DNA from: Tenrec ecaudatus
Taxonomy: Eukaryota > Chordata > Mammalia > Afrosoricida > Tenrecidae
Length of the DNA stretch: 64,000 bases
Assembly: GCF_050624435.1 (NCBI RefSeq)
Contig: NC_134540.1
Location: 104,189,739 to 104,253,738 of the forward strand
Direction: 5' to 3'
Made by a program: the position numbers and the translations under genes
Shown here: positions 21,161 to 32,599 of the stretch, one piece after another
Layout of the letters: each line of letters starts with the position of its first letter
How positions within the stretch are numbered: the stretch's first letter is position 1
Notes under the pieces: model-generated
Database searches by the model: none
What the model saw: only the letters and a program-made list of their open reading frames with translations
Told to the model about the DNA's origin: nothing

Positions 21161-21745
21161 CTTTTTGGGGAAGCGGGGTGAGTGGGAGGGAGAAATTTTA
21201 TGGAAAAGGGAGCTTCTTTTGTTGTCCTACATTCTGTGTTTTTCTGCCAAATTAGACAGACGGCTCGAAGGGCTTACCGGCCCGCTGCAATCTCCCCTTC
21301 TGCTGCACGGGGCCACCATGCTCCCCCCCCACAAAAAAAATCCAAGGATCAATATCAACCCTGCTGACTGCACCACAAAAGTGGAAAGCCTTCCATTCCA
21401 TTTTCTACTTAGAATGCAGGTGTGTGAGTGTGCTGCATGTTAAGGCCCTCGGTCTGAAGAAAGGCTCCGGGAACAGCCACAAGGGAAAAGGCGCCTCCGA
21501 TCTGGTTCAAAGGCACCGGGAGCATCTTCTGAGAACGACTTCCTCTCTCAGAGCCACAAAGCCAGGCTGGTAAATGTCCCCGATGTTCCCTGAAGAAGTG
21601 TGCGTTTACATCCCAACATCTTCACGTAGAGGAGGAGAAGAGGCCCCAGGAAGTTGGGCAGCACTTAAGCAATGATGGAACCACCCTCAAATCACCAAGA
21701 AAAAGGCAGACTATAGAAATAAATGATTTCATCTTCACTTTAAGG

Positions 21746-22202
21746 CAGTGGTTCTCAACCTGTGGGTCTCGACCCCTCTGGGCATCGAACGACCCTTTCA
21801 CAGGGGTCGCCTAAGACCACCGGAAAGCACATATTTCCGATGGTTTTAGGAACCAAGACACTGCTCCTCTATCCGTCTCCAGGCGGGTCTGCCCACACGC
21901 AGATACGCCCACCTACAAGTACCCGGCGTGAAGACTGTTTGTTACCCATTCTACACCATGCTTCAAGACAAACTTTCATTTACTTGTAATTCGAAATAAA
22001 TATTTCACAATAATTACATATTGTTTTGTGATTCATCACAAAGCTTTCATGATATTCAATTTGTAACAATGAAAATACATCCTGCCTATCAGATATTTAC
22101 ATTACGATTCATCACAGTAGCAAAATGACAGTGATGAAGTAGCAACAAAAATAATTTTATGGTTGGGGGTCACCACCACCTGAGGAAGGTGGAGGGCCAC
22201 TG
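21746..22202 (+). mobile_element. Long SPIN-type hAT element (457 bp)
   Basis: Starts 'cagtggttctcaacctgtgg', continues 'ctttcacaggggtcgcctaa', 'caccggaaagcacatatttc', 'aataattacatattgttttg', 'tttgtaacaatgaaaataca' and 'aataattttatggttggggg', and ends 'ggagggccactg'. The last part is rearranged (the usual 'aactgtattaaagggtcgcgg' is missing). Flanks 'ctttaagg' (21738-21745) and 'ctttcagg' (22203-22210) are an 8-bp duplication with one change. No complete transposase reading frame. Confidence 0.92.
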
Positions 22203-22800
22203 CTTTCAGGGGTCCTTCCATGGGCTTGGACGCACACTGGCTTACTCTGAAGGGCTATGGGAGGAGGGCTGCGTTTGTACCAAGAGGCTCCTGTTTGCCA
22301 GTGGGCTCGTTCTCGGGCTCACTGGGGCCATGTGGTGGCCACCAAGGCAGGGGGCCAAGATTCCTCAGACGGGAATCCAGAGACTAGTGGCCAGTTTAAA
22401 AGGAATCCATTGTTTTTCATGGAGTAAAAAACTGTACTCCCCTTGCTTTTCAAAGCAAAGCTCCAAACTGACACAACACCTACAGCTACCGCTAGAACTA
22501 GTCAGAGAGACTGGAGCACATCAGTCTGCACGCCGCTCCCCGGTGGAGGGTGGGACTGCACAGCGCTCAGGCAATGCTGAGAGGAGATTTCCAACCTAAG
22601 GTAGAGAATGCCATCTTCAGAAGCATCCAAATCCAGGCTGACGAATCACAGACCTGGTCATCTCAAGGAGAGCAGACCTTGAAATGTAAGCTGAATGTTA
22701 AACTTAGGAAAGTCTCTGCTATAGTTAATCTCCAAGTTCATAGACAAAGCTTGAGACATTGTCTCTTAGATTGATAATCACCATTGAGTAAGGTCACTGG

Positions 22801-22998
22801 GGAGAAGCCCTGGGGGTGTGGGGGTTACTAGCTGGGCTGCGATCTCAGGCTCGGCAGTTGGAAACCTCGAGCTGCTCTTCGTGGGGGAAGACATGGTTTT
22901 TTTCTCCTCCTGTAAAGAGTGACAGAGTCAGGAACCCACAGGAGCAGTGCTACCCTGTCCTCCAGGATCATCATGGGTCGGCATTGACTGAATGGTAA
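22801..22998 (+). mobile_element. AfroSINE copy
   Basis: 'gagaagccctgggggtgtgg', 'gttactagctgggctgcgat', 'cggcagttggaaacctcgag', 'tgtaaagagtgacagagtca', 'gtgctaccctgtcctccagg' and 'ggtcggcattgactgaatgg' follow AfroSINE order from head to tail. Confidence 0.85.
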
Positions 22999-24309
22999 AA
23001 ATTCCCAAAGCGCCGCCTTCACAAAAACTACAACAAAACCAAACCCTGAAAGTTGAGAAGAAATGCTCCCTCAGCACAGAGGGTCTTCAGGCCATTAACA
23101 AACACAGGAAGCAAGGTTTGCGACCAGGAGCCGTCAGAGATGGCAAAACTGCAGTGAGAGATCATGGCACACCTGCAAGAAGGGTGCTGGTGAGGAGAAC
23201 ATAAAAGGACAAGTGCGGGCATGGCTGTGGGAGGGCAGGCTTCTTTGGGCCCTGCTGATAGGAACGCAAAGGGGTACCAGCTCTGTGGAGAATGGAACGT
23301 GCTTCCGCCGAAGACTAGGGATAGGGATCCCATGTGATCCAGCAGAGGCACTCTTACAGCGATCAGAGCACCAACAAGAGTTGACAAATGCACCCCCAAG
23401 TTCATTGCCCATCGGCTCGAATGGCAAAGCGATGCAAACCACAAAGCGTCACCAGTGGAGTGATGACAAGTTGTGGTGCATGCACTGACAACCAGGAATG
23501 TTGACGCGTCCACGAAAGACAACGTGGGTGAATCCAGAGGACACTACACTGCGTGAGCAAGTCAACAACAAAAGGACATAATATCACACCACCTTTAGGC
23601 AAGTTAAGAATAGATTTATGCACAGAAAGCAAGGTTTGTTGATGGTGACCTGGGAAGGGAGCGGGAGGGAACAAGAGTCACTTACTAGATGGCAAGCGTG
23701 CGATTCTGACGAGAAGAAAGATGACTCAACCTAAGGCAAGTCGATACAATGTGACCGTGACCCATGAAGATGCGAGCGGTGCAAGAACAGAGGACGGCAG
23801 TAAATGCTGGCGTAACACATGCAATCTACGAGAACAGCAGCCGTACATTTGTACGTGGTTGCATAGGTAGTTGTGCATGCTATATGATGGGAGAGGGTCA
23901 ATAAGGGGGTCTTTAAGTGCACCTATGGGTATAGTTGTGTATATTTGTGTATGTGGGTATATAAATATTACTTGTATGTGCTGCTTGTATATCCATAAGT
24001 ATCACAGAACACACAAGAGGCATAGCTATGGAACCTTCTTAGATTTTTCCATACATCTTATGGGACTGAGTCACAGGGCTTGGCTCAGGGGACATCTTGA
24101 TCAACTAGCATTAACACTGCATGGTGAGTAGCAATCTGGGGGTCTTACAAGCTGGTGACCAGTCATCCAAGATACAAGTTCCAGTCTCTCTCCATCCGAG
24201 AGGTAAGGGAACTAAGGCTCTGGGGAGAAATCCATCCGCACGACTAATGGGTCCCACGAATGGCAGTCTCTTCTACTCAGACAAGAACTAGACAGTAAGC
24301 CTACGTAGC

Positions 24310-24665
24310 TAGAAACAAGAACAAGGAGGTGGGCCCAATCCAGAGCCACGTGAGCTTAATTCAGCCAATGGGGTCAACCAGTACTGTTTAACCACGCCTC
24401 CCAGCTGAAGGCCCTAAAAGGCCGGGACCTGGAGACCACTGCCCCTTCCCCAAGCTGCTCCACTTTCTGCTCGGCTGTGCCACGGTCCCCCTCTCTGACC
24501 TCAGGCCGCCATGTGTAGATGTGCAGTCTGGCGAGGGTAACCAGTGTTCACGGATTGTAAAGCCTGAAACTTCTGTCTTTTATAAAAACCCACTTAGATC
24601 ACAAAGCAGGCTTCAGCGTGAATTCTTTCTCGTGCGAAGCCAAGGACGGCGGTGTTTCCCACCAG
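24310..24665 (+). mobile_element. Possible solo LTR inserted in the L1 3' UTR
   Basis: This segment separates L1 sequence that is otherwise continuous ('cagacaagaactaga' before, 'cctggctcccactaccagca' after). It has promoter-like order: CCAAT box ('cagccaatgg', about 24363), GC-rich element ('ccacgcctccca'), TATA-like 'ccctaaaagg' about 45 bases later, then GC-rich transcript-like sequence. That is how an LTR reads. I cannot define TG...CA ends or a target duplication, so the class is a guess. Confidence 0.3.
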
Positions 24666-24913
24666 GGGATTCGAATAGTACCTGGCTCCCACTACCAGCA
24701 GGGACATAACCAACTGTCCCAGTTGGGAGAAAAATGCAGAACAAAACTTTAATTCATTTTTAAAAAATGTTTTCAAAACATTTACTGGAATGATAGCGTC
24801 TGGAGGCACCTCTGAGACTATTTCCTGAAGACGCCCTTTAACCTGGAACGGAAATCATCCCTAGCGGTCACCTTTTAGTCAGAGAGAAGACTAGCTACCA
24901 TATACAATAAACA

Positions 24914-25117
24914 AAGGAGCCCTGGTAGCTGCAAGTGGGGCTACTAACCTCAAGGTCAGCGGTTTGAAACCACCAGCCTGCTCTGCAGGAGCATGACTGG
25001 GCTTTCTGTTCCTGTGAAGCGGAATCACCGTCTCAGAGACTCACAGGAGAGTTCTACCCTCTGCAGGGGGTCCCTCTGAGGCAGACTGACTGGATGGCAG
25101 TGGATTCGAGTTGATAA
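24914..25117 (+). mobile_element. AfroSINE with target duplication, inside L1
   Basis: 'aaggagccctggtagctgca', 'gctactaacctcaaggtcag', 'ggtttgaaaccaccagcctg', 'gactgggctttctgttcctg' and 'ctggatggcagtggattcga' mark a nearly complete AfroSINE. 'aataaaca' occurs on both sides (24906-24913 and 25118-25125). L1 3' UTR resumes on the right. Confidence 0.88.
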
Positions 25118-25345
25118 AATAAACATTAACAGTTAGCAAGAATGTGCTCCCTAGGACAATCAACTAGACGAGGCCACACAGACAACATTTGCCCAGGAAG
25201 GCAAAGAGGGGATGGAAACAGGGAGGCCAGAGTGGAAATGGGGAGGGGTGGCTCCACGGGCGTGGGGGTGGGGTGCCAGGGGAACCATTTGTGTATCGTC
25301 TGTTGAATGAGAACCCAATTTGCTGTGTACACAATTAAAAGGTTT

Positions 25346-28300
25346 AAAACTGAAGAACAAAACAAATGCTCTCTAGGAAAGATTAAAAACGTGCGATTTG
25401 GATTCAGGGCAGTGGTCACCTCTGTAGAAGTCCAAACAGGAACTAGGTTGAGGAGAGGCATGCTAGGAGACGTTTGAGTAAGTGAAATGCAAAGCCAACA
25501 AGATAAAGCTGAACAGAGATCATAGGGGAGCTTGCCACATGATGCACCAACTTTCCATACATTCGTGGTGGTTCACAGTCCAAACGTGTGAACGTGGTAA
25601 ACAAAGGCCTGGATCTAGCTGCACCCGCACTGCCATGCCATCTGAGGCCTGCGTGGGGAAACTGGCACTTTGTCAAAGGAACTGCTTGAATAACCACTGC
25701 TGTAAAGAGGTAAGTTTAATCGTTGCAATTATCTTAGGATGAGAAATCAAGGTATCCAGGAACGGGGAAGAGCTGTCAAACAGCCAGGCGAGTCCCTGCG
25801 CCAGGTGTGATGCGGCGCCTGACATGGTGAGGCCCGCGAGATGGCCAGGCAGGCAGGCATGCCCCTCGTCAGGCCAGGAGAACCCGCTCTCACTCACCTT
25901 TCCATCCAGAACACCCGAAAACCCAAGCCCAGGAGTCTGCAAATCGCATTTAACACTGCTTTGTCAAGACTTGACAAAAAAAAGGTCTCTTGCCAAGTTT
26001 CCCAGTGATTTCCTCAAGATTCGCTATAGGGCGAGGCTCTGTCGACAAAGGGGAGGTGTGACCGCCACACTGGCCGTGGCTATCTGCATCTGTGGCCTTC
26101 CATCTGTTTGGGAGCCCCGCCCCTCACGGAGCACCTGGGGTCCGGTCCGGGGGAAGGGGGTCCGGGTGAAATCTGATGACTTCTAATGCAACGTTTCCAC
26201 GGCTATCCTTGTTTGTTTTCTCCCCATTCGAGGCTGTCGGCAAAAGCAGCAACCCCACACACCTAACCGTGCTTCCGCTAAAGTTCCATTCCTTTACAGA
26301 GCTTGGCCCCACAGAAATCACCCCAGCGTCTGCCTTGCAGGAATAGAACAGGCAAACGATAAGCAAGAGGTACCTGGTATCATAAACTAATGGTTAAGAA
26401 AGAAAGAAATGTTGGTGGGAAAGGCCACCTGGTGGTGGTGGTGGAGGGGGAGGGAGGGGGGGGTCTCATTTATTTTCGATGAACACTTTCCATGCAAATC
26501 TGAGATGACTGCAGACTAAACAGAGCTAAACGGAACTAGGGCCCAATCATAACTACATACAATACCCCCGCATCGGGGTTGATCTTTTTGTATTTCATTT
26601 GGTTTCTGATGTAAAAAGGTTAACAAAACAAATGTGCTCAAAATGACTGCATTTTTCACGTCAAGGTAACAATGAAAAGTGCGCAAATCCCTCTGAGAAT
26701 CTAAATCAAACACTAACAGGTAGGAAAATCACATCCAGCCATTCTTTCTCTAAGAAAACATCGTTTTACTCAAGAACACTAATACAGACAGAGTATAAAA
26801 AATGAACACCAGTTACAAGAATGTGAACTTTGATTAGAGAATTGCCTTCAGTTTATGATAGGGCAAACACTGAAAAAGATCGGCCTTTTTCAAGCTGAGG
26901 CAGAAATCGATCGCTGGACACAATATTCTCAGACGACATCTCAGCTGCCAGGTCTCCAGAACTCTGCCGTTCTCTCCCTCCCTCCCCTCTCCTCTTCCTT
27001 TTCTTTCACGATCAAATTTGTGATTCTTGGCTTGCACAGCCCATTCCGGCTTTGTTCTGGTCAATATGTTTGCTCACAGTAATTTCACTGTACTTATTAA
27101 CCAGCATCCTCTCCTTACACAGTAATACACATGCGCAAAGAGACTAGTATCTAAGACATTACTTTTCTGCCCCGTGTTATGTTAGATAGTGTGTGACAGA
27201 CACTGAAAAAGCATGGGGGACTTTTGCTGCGTAAAGCCTAAGACCTGGAGTTACTGTAACACGTCTGTCCTGTGCTTGGGCAGGGCAAGTGAAAGCAGTC
27301 TGTTTTCAGACCCTGACAACATTTACCACCACTAAACAACTCCCCCAAATTGCTTTTTTCCTGAGTAGTTTTTTTTTTAAAACTCAGATTAAAAACCCTT
27401 TGCTTCACAAGAGAGCGTTGTCATGGACTGTTTCTGTGACACTTCTATCCCATGATTTATTGTATTAGCAAAGTGTAAGTTATAGATTACTGACATTTAA
27501 ACTAGGTCAATGACAAATAATACTTGAGGCTCAGAGCTGTGTGTAGGTCATTGTTTGCCTTCAAAATACCCCGAGATGACTGGTTCCATTTCTCCTGAGA
27601 ACAGCAGAACCGGGCTCCACTATTGTTATGAGGGAAGCAAACACATCGTGCCTGGCCGTGTTACACTACCTTAAAACCACAAATCGTCGATGCTAGAAGC
27701 AGCGTTTTCTTACACTGGTCACAAAATTACGTGTTGCAGCTTTGATCCGAGGAGAGTTCCTGGTGATTTCGTTACAGGGGCAGGGCTTAACTGCAGTTGT
27801 CAGAGCCAGTCACTAAAGCGTCTCACCCTGCATTTGGTCTAGCCCTCCCTCCGTGGTGTGGGATATCTCCTCACAAACGAGAGGCTCAAGAGAGAACGTG
27901 ATTGTATTGAAACTCAATGCACAGAAGGACCCAGGGAAGCTGGAAGGAGCGCAGGAAAGCGTACGCCTTACCTGGGCAGCCTTGGAGATTAACTGGCACA
28001 AAGATCGCGTACCAATTCACGAGGTGCCCCCACCCTAACCCCGTAGGCATGCGTGTGTGCACACAAGTGACCTCTGGGGGTAGAGGTTAGATACGACGAG
28101 GTTGAGGAATAAATGAAACACCGGCCTCTTTTCCCACAGGAACATATTTAACAGTTCTCTAATTAAACTCTTCAGGAATGCCCACATTCACCTGTTGGTT
28201 GTTATTTTCAGTAGCTCAGTGATCCCAATGAAACAGGAATGAATGTTACATTGCTCCTTTTTCTCTAAATGTTATAAACTAGGAAGTCAAAAATCATGAA

Positions 28301-28560
28301 GGCTACATGATTGTGTTACGTGAGAAAATTAGGCTTGGGAAAAGCCGGGTTGAGAAGCCAGGAGCCCGCCCTCAGCAGGGGCGGGTTCGCTCTGCACTGA
28401 GGGAGCAGTGCCTGGACAGACAGACACTGCAGGGGACGCAGCAGGAGCAGGGCGCATCTGAAGCCTCCCATCTCCCAGCGACCGCTCCCCGCTTGCCTTG
28501 CCCCTGCTTTGACTCAGGTGTTGGAAAAGCAACAATTTAAGTTAAGCCCCGATTAAAAAA
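25346..28560. other. Intronic DNA, no recognised feature
   Basis: About 3.2 kb with no recognised SINE, L1 or SPIN and no exon. Short low-complexity runs occur at 26430-26463 (GGT/G-rich) and 28554-28569 (A-run). Confidence 0.4.
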
Positions 28561-28569
28561 AAAAAAAAA

Positions 28570-30004
28570 GCACAAATGGTGCTTCTGTAATTAAGCCACA
28601 CAATTAGGACTGCCAAGCTCAGGATGCAGTATACAGATTGCACGGCTGCTAAGAAAAAGCTTAAGAAGGAACATGAAAAACAAACCCTTCACAATGTTTA
28701 CCAACCTGTACTTCGGTCACCAAGGTCCACTGACTTCTCTGATCGGGCAGTGCGGAGTGCAGGCGTTCTTCGTGGCCAGCCCAAGTGGCCACCCTGTGAT
28801 GACCTTACTCTTTATGAGCGAGCGCAATGTGCATCATACACCCCTCACACACACCTGTCCACGCATGTAAGGAATTTTGCGCTTCACCTACCCTGCCTTT
28901 AAGATCATTCAAGTACGTGCTATATTCCTGAAATGGCAATGTTTTAAAGCTAAAAGTGCTCTTTCTGATATGACTGAACTGTAGAATTGTATATCCTATG
29001 TGAGCTAAATGACAATAAAACTATTTTTAAAAACCTCAGAGCTGCCTAGCCTCTTTTATGTTTTTCCAGAAAAGCCGATAGTTCTCATTCCAGGTAAAGC
29101 CACGTGGAAGCCATTTTCCAACTTCGAGTTAATCATTTAAAAACAAACAGGTACTTTCCTAATGATTCACTTTTGCAACCGGCACGGCAACGGCCGTGGA
29201 GGTTGCCCAGTGTGAAGATACACTATTTTATTTGTATTGATAAGTAAGGAGGGGGTTTTAATGTAATCTTCCCAGGGACAAATGTAAGCCCCGGCCACTT
29301 AGCTGCGATACAAATGGAATCACTACATCGGTCACGAAAGCTGAGCGGCTTGCTGGTGATCTTACACGTAGATGAAAACGCAAGCATTCTGCTGCTTCTC
29401 GAAGCCCTCGAGCTGCTTATTTTACTTCAGCCGCTCATGCCGAGGGGTCTGCCACCTGCCCACTTGTTCTGCTAGCTATCTGGAGACCAAGCGTGTGAGG
29501 GTTAGGGCTATTTCTGCTCCAAGTCACAAGGCCAACATGAACATTTTCAGTCGGCGAGGCTGCATTTCATTAAGTTATGCGCATGCTCGGGTACTCCATT
29601 CTCCTTCCCAATCATACATTTACTCCAGACAGCATGCAAAAAGTTCCTCCTTGTGTGGGGTTTGCGCTATTCCTCCACATGAGCTAAACCACACCGAGCT
29701 TGAGAAAAACCGACATGCTAAGTAAAATGCTTCCTAAGAGACTCGGACTTTATTTGTGTTTCACTCATGGGGGGTGGGGGTGTTGTTTTGTTGGGGGGGT
29801 GGGGAGTGCACTACAAATACTATTACTAGCCTAATTTATATGGGAAAAGACAAAGGACGCACAAAATCTGTAAATCTCCTTTGCTCTTTCCTAGCGGGTA
29901 GGAAGACTCAAGAAAGCACGAGGAAGAATGAGCTCAGACTTTCGGCCAAGGTTCCAGAAAGACTCTCGAGAGCTGCAGGCTCTGGCGGGCTCATCGTTCC
30001 TTAC
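28570..30004. other. Intronic DNA, no recognised feature
   Basis: No exon or clear repeat. A tail-like 'aaatgacaataaaactattt' near 29010 may be the end of an old retroelement. A G-run lies at 29790-29806. Confidence 0.35.
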
Positions 30005-30145
30005 CGTGTCTCCTGGCTTGACGGAGACGGCCACCACCACGCCAGGCATCGGGGATCTCAGAACGCTGCTGGTGTCCTCAGTCACCTTTTCCAGCATAAA
30101 TTTGCTCAGTTCTGCAGCGAGTTTGCTCAGGATATGCATTTTATA
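30005..30145 (-). CDS. PCCA: PCCA coding exon (start of biotin-carrier domain)
   Basis: Forty-seven codons, beginning [20 protein letters not shown] and ending [12 protein letters not shown], containing [13 protein letters not shown]. It corresponds to human residues YKVNILTRLAAEL...SVKPGDA. The PMPG turn and the beta-strands after it open the biotinyl domain. The part before it belongs to the BT domain that holds the beta subunit. The acceptor is 'ccccttcag|TAT' and the donor ACG|gtaagg, both phase 0, so the three exons join in frame. The next upstream exon is expected beyond the window. Confidence 0.97.
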
Positions 30146-32520
30146 CTGAAGGGGAGGGGGGAAAAAAAAAGAAAAATATGAGAATTCAAATAATGAACTT
30201 TTCCTTGAAAGGAAATTCAGATTCAGGCTTATTATTTCTTTTAAATTTAAATTATAATAACATCATCGTTGACACCAACAATGCCTTTTTCTTTTTTTAA
30301 ATCTGCCCCCCTCCCCCCGCCCCCCCATTAAAGTGTTACACACCAAACAAAAGATAAGCATTTGCCTCTGGCATAGCTCATGAACCAGTCAATCTGGAAA
30401 CCTCATGAAGTTAGCATTACTTCAGTAATTATATGGGGATGATTAGACAGCGTGCTGGACCGTCAGGAAAAGGCATCTTAAAACTAAAGAGGACATTTCC
30501 CTAGAATTCCCTTCACCTAGCCCAGCTCATGCAAATTCCTCGGGCTGGGTCAGTGGCGCCATCGTGGGGTGACACTGAGGGACATCCACCAGCAGATGGC
30601 AGCAGATTTCTGTCTCAAACGTTCTCCAGCCACCGAGAGGGGCTACACTATTATTTATCAATAACTTAGGACAAAGGGGTTTCAGTATTCATTTTGGGTC
30701 TCACCGCATTTAAATTTCAATTCCCACCCCCTCTCCATGTGAACTAGCATGTTATATCTATTTCTCTGGGGGGGGGCACGTCAGTCATTATACGGTCTTT
30801 CCCAGGGAACTCACAAGAACCTGGGAAGGTGGAGGAAAGAGATGACATGTAATTTGCATCAAGAGAGAACAAGGATCCGGGATTTTTAAAAGACCAAGTG
30901 AAAACAATAGTTTTCATGCTATCTTTTTGTCTGTGGTTCCAGTTTGGGTGAGATGGGGCATTTTTAAGAGAATTCTTGCGCACTCAGAAAAATCCTGAAT
31001 CTGAATACGACCATATATGAAGCACAATTTCATGGATCCCAACAGAAACAAGATAAACTAGCTTGAGGAAGTCCCCCCCTGGAGCTAGCATTTTAGGGTT
31101 CCTGTCGGACCGCATTTATCTTGGCCAAGACAGACACAGGGAGAGAGCCCACCGGCTTCAGTTTGTTTTGTTTGAAGAAAAAAAACAAAACAACTCAAAG
31201 CCTCCTGTGGGCATCATGATGGCGGGGAGGCCAGCACTGAGCACACTCCATTCTTCTGCCTCCAGTACAAAGCCCAGGGAAATCTGAAGTGAGCGCGCTC
31301 AAAGGCAAAGGGGCAGGGCGGGACGAGCTTTGAGAGCCCAAGTTCCCAGCGCATTGGCGACTAGGTTGTGACAGGCTGAATAATCACATCTTTTGCGCGT
31401 GCCTTTACTCCCGAGTGTGTGTTTTGCAATCAAGGCGTACAAGTGTCTGCCAGCTTCTGAAGGAGATGATCCTGAAGTGAAATTACAGTGCAAAGAAAAA
31501 GCTTTTTGCTCCTATTAAAATTCATCTGAGTCATAAGCGGCGAGGGGAGAACGCGCGGAGAGTGCATTCTGCTGTCAGTCTAATAAACATTGCGGGCAGA
31601 GGGACTACTTATCAAAGGCGGATTATACCTCAAAGTCCTTCATTAAATCTGTGGGGGTAGGGGGAGTGCAGGGAGAGGGCCGTATATAATCACACCAAAT
31701 TGCAGCTCTCCTCTCCTTGAGGAGAAAAAGAAACCCACAGGGTAAGCAGAGGCAGGGAAGTCAAGGAAGAGTCCCCCTCTGGCTGACTCCCCCTGGGACG
31801 CCCCCGCCCCCGGAATTGATTAGCAGAGGTGTTTGGTTTTCCATCAAGCAGTCAGGTCTGGTTTTTTTCTTGTTGGTTTATTTCTTTATTGATGCATTTC
31901 TTTTTGCCCCAAGTCAACCTCAAAAGCCTGCATTCAGGAGAAGCATCTGTACAGGGAGGGAAACAGTACATTTCCACCAGATGGACGTGCTTAGGGAACT
32001 AGTGTACTGCAGCCACACACAAGCACCAAGAGGACTTAGAGAGTGCTGAAGTTGCCCCTAGCTCAGTTTCTCCCCAGCAATGACAAGCGCCTGACTAAAA
32101 TCCTATCCCTTTATTATTTTTTAAATTTTCATATCTTTGGATTCCTTTCTCTGCTGGATTCCTGCTTTGCTTGGAAGGAGATGTAAAAAGTCACACACAC
32201 TAAAAAAAAATAAATAAAAAAGAGAACGAAAGAAAAAAACACACACCCGGCAATGTCTTTAGCTGCAGTCTTTGTTATTGATGAGATGTTCTTTTTCCTT
32301 TTGTATTTGTTTATTGTTCTTAAATATGTTTGGGGGATAAGCGACTTATTGTAGTCCACAGTAAAAATAACAACAACAGAGTAAACTCCTCAGGAAGGGC
32401 CCAGTGGAAATAGTTGGCTTAGAAATGACCTTTCTGAATAGAGAAAGAGGAGGCAGAGAGAGGTTCTTTTTAAGATTACCTTTGATGTTGTCCTGACCCA
32501 TCAGAGTGTTCCCCCTGCCC
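30146..32520. other. Intronic DNA, no recognised repeat or exon
   Basis: AT-balanced unique-looking sequence. C-runs lie at 30307-30326 and a G-run at 30770-30776. Parts at 31490-31640 have the look of conserved non-coding DNA, unverified. Confidence 0.35.
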
Positions 32521-32525
32521 CTCCA

Positions 32526-32526
<1 letters not shown>

Positions 32527-32557
<31 letters not shown>
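32527..32557. repeat. (CA)15 microsatellite
   Basis: An uninterrupted CA run, followed by a G/T-rich stretch (32565-32595). Confidence 0.95.
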
Positions 32558-32559
<2 letters not shown>

Positions 32560-32599
32560 TCTTGGGGTTGGGGTGGGGGGTGAGGTGGGGGTGCTGGCT

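Larger units (their letters stand above)
23030..25345 (+). mobile_element. Composite older L1: ORF2 end plus 3' UTR, broken by two insertions
   Basis: The ORF2 3' end is recognisable though decayed ('gagaatggaacgtgcttccg', 'ccatgtgatccagcagaggc', 'agtgatgacaagttgtggtg', 'aaaggacataatatcacacc'). It is followed by the 3' UTR of an afrotherian L1 ('gcaatctgggggtcttacaa', 'gagactatttcctgaagacg', 'gaatgagaacccaatttgct') and an A-rich end near 25345. The 3' UTR is interrupted by an unidentified segment at about 24310-24665 and by an AfroSINE at 24914-25117. Confidence 0.6.
15657..30004 (-). other. PCCA: PCCA intron (14.3 kb)
   Basis: Lies between the biotin-site exon and the exon at 30005-30145. 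It holds a duplicated CA/unique block (16291-16449), a few AfroSINEs, one SPIN, a composite L1 (23030-25345) and a CpG-rich stretch (about 18300-18800). The rest (16.9-21.7 and 25.4-30 kb) looks unique; parts resemble conserved non-coding DNA. No other exon is recognised. Confidence 0.85.
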
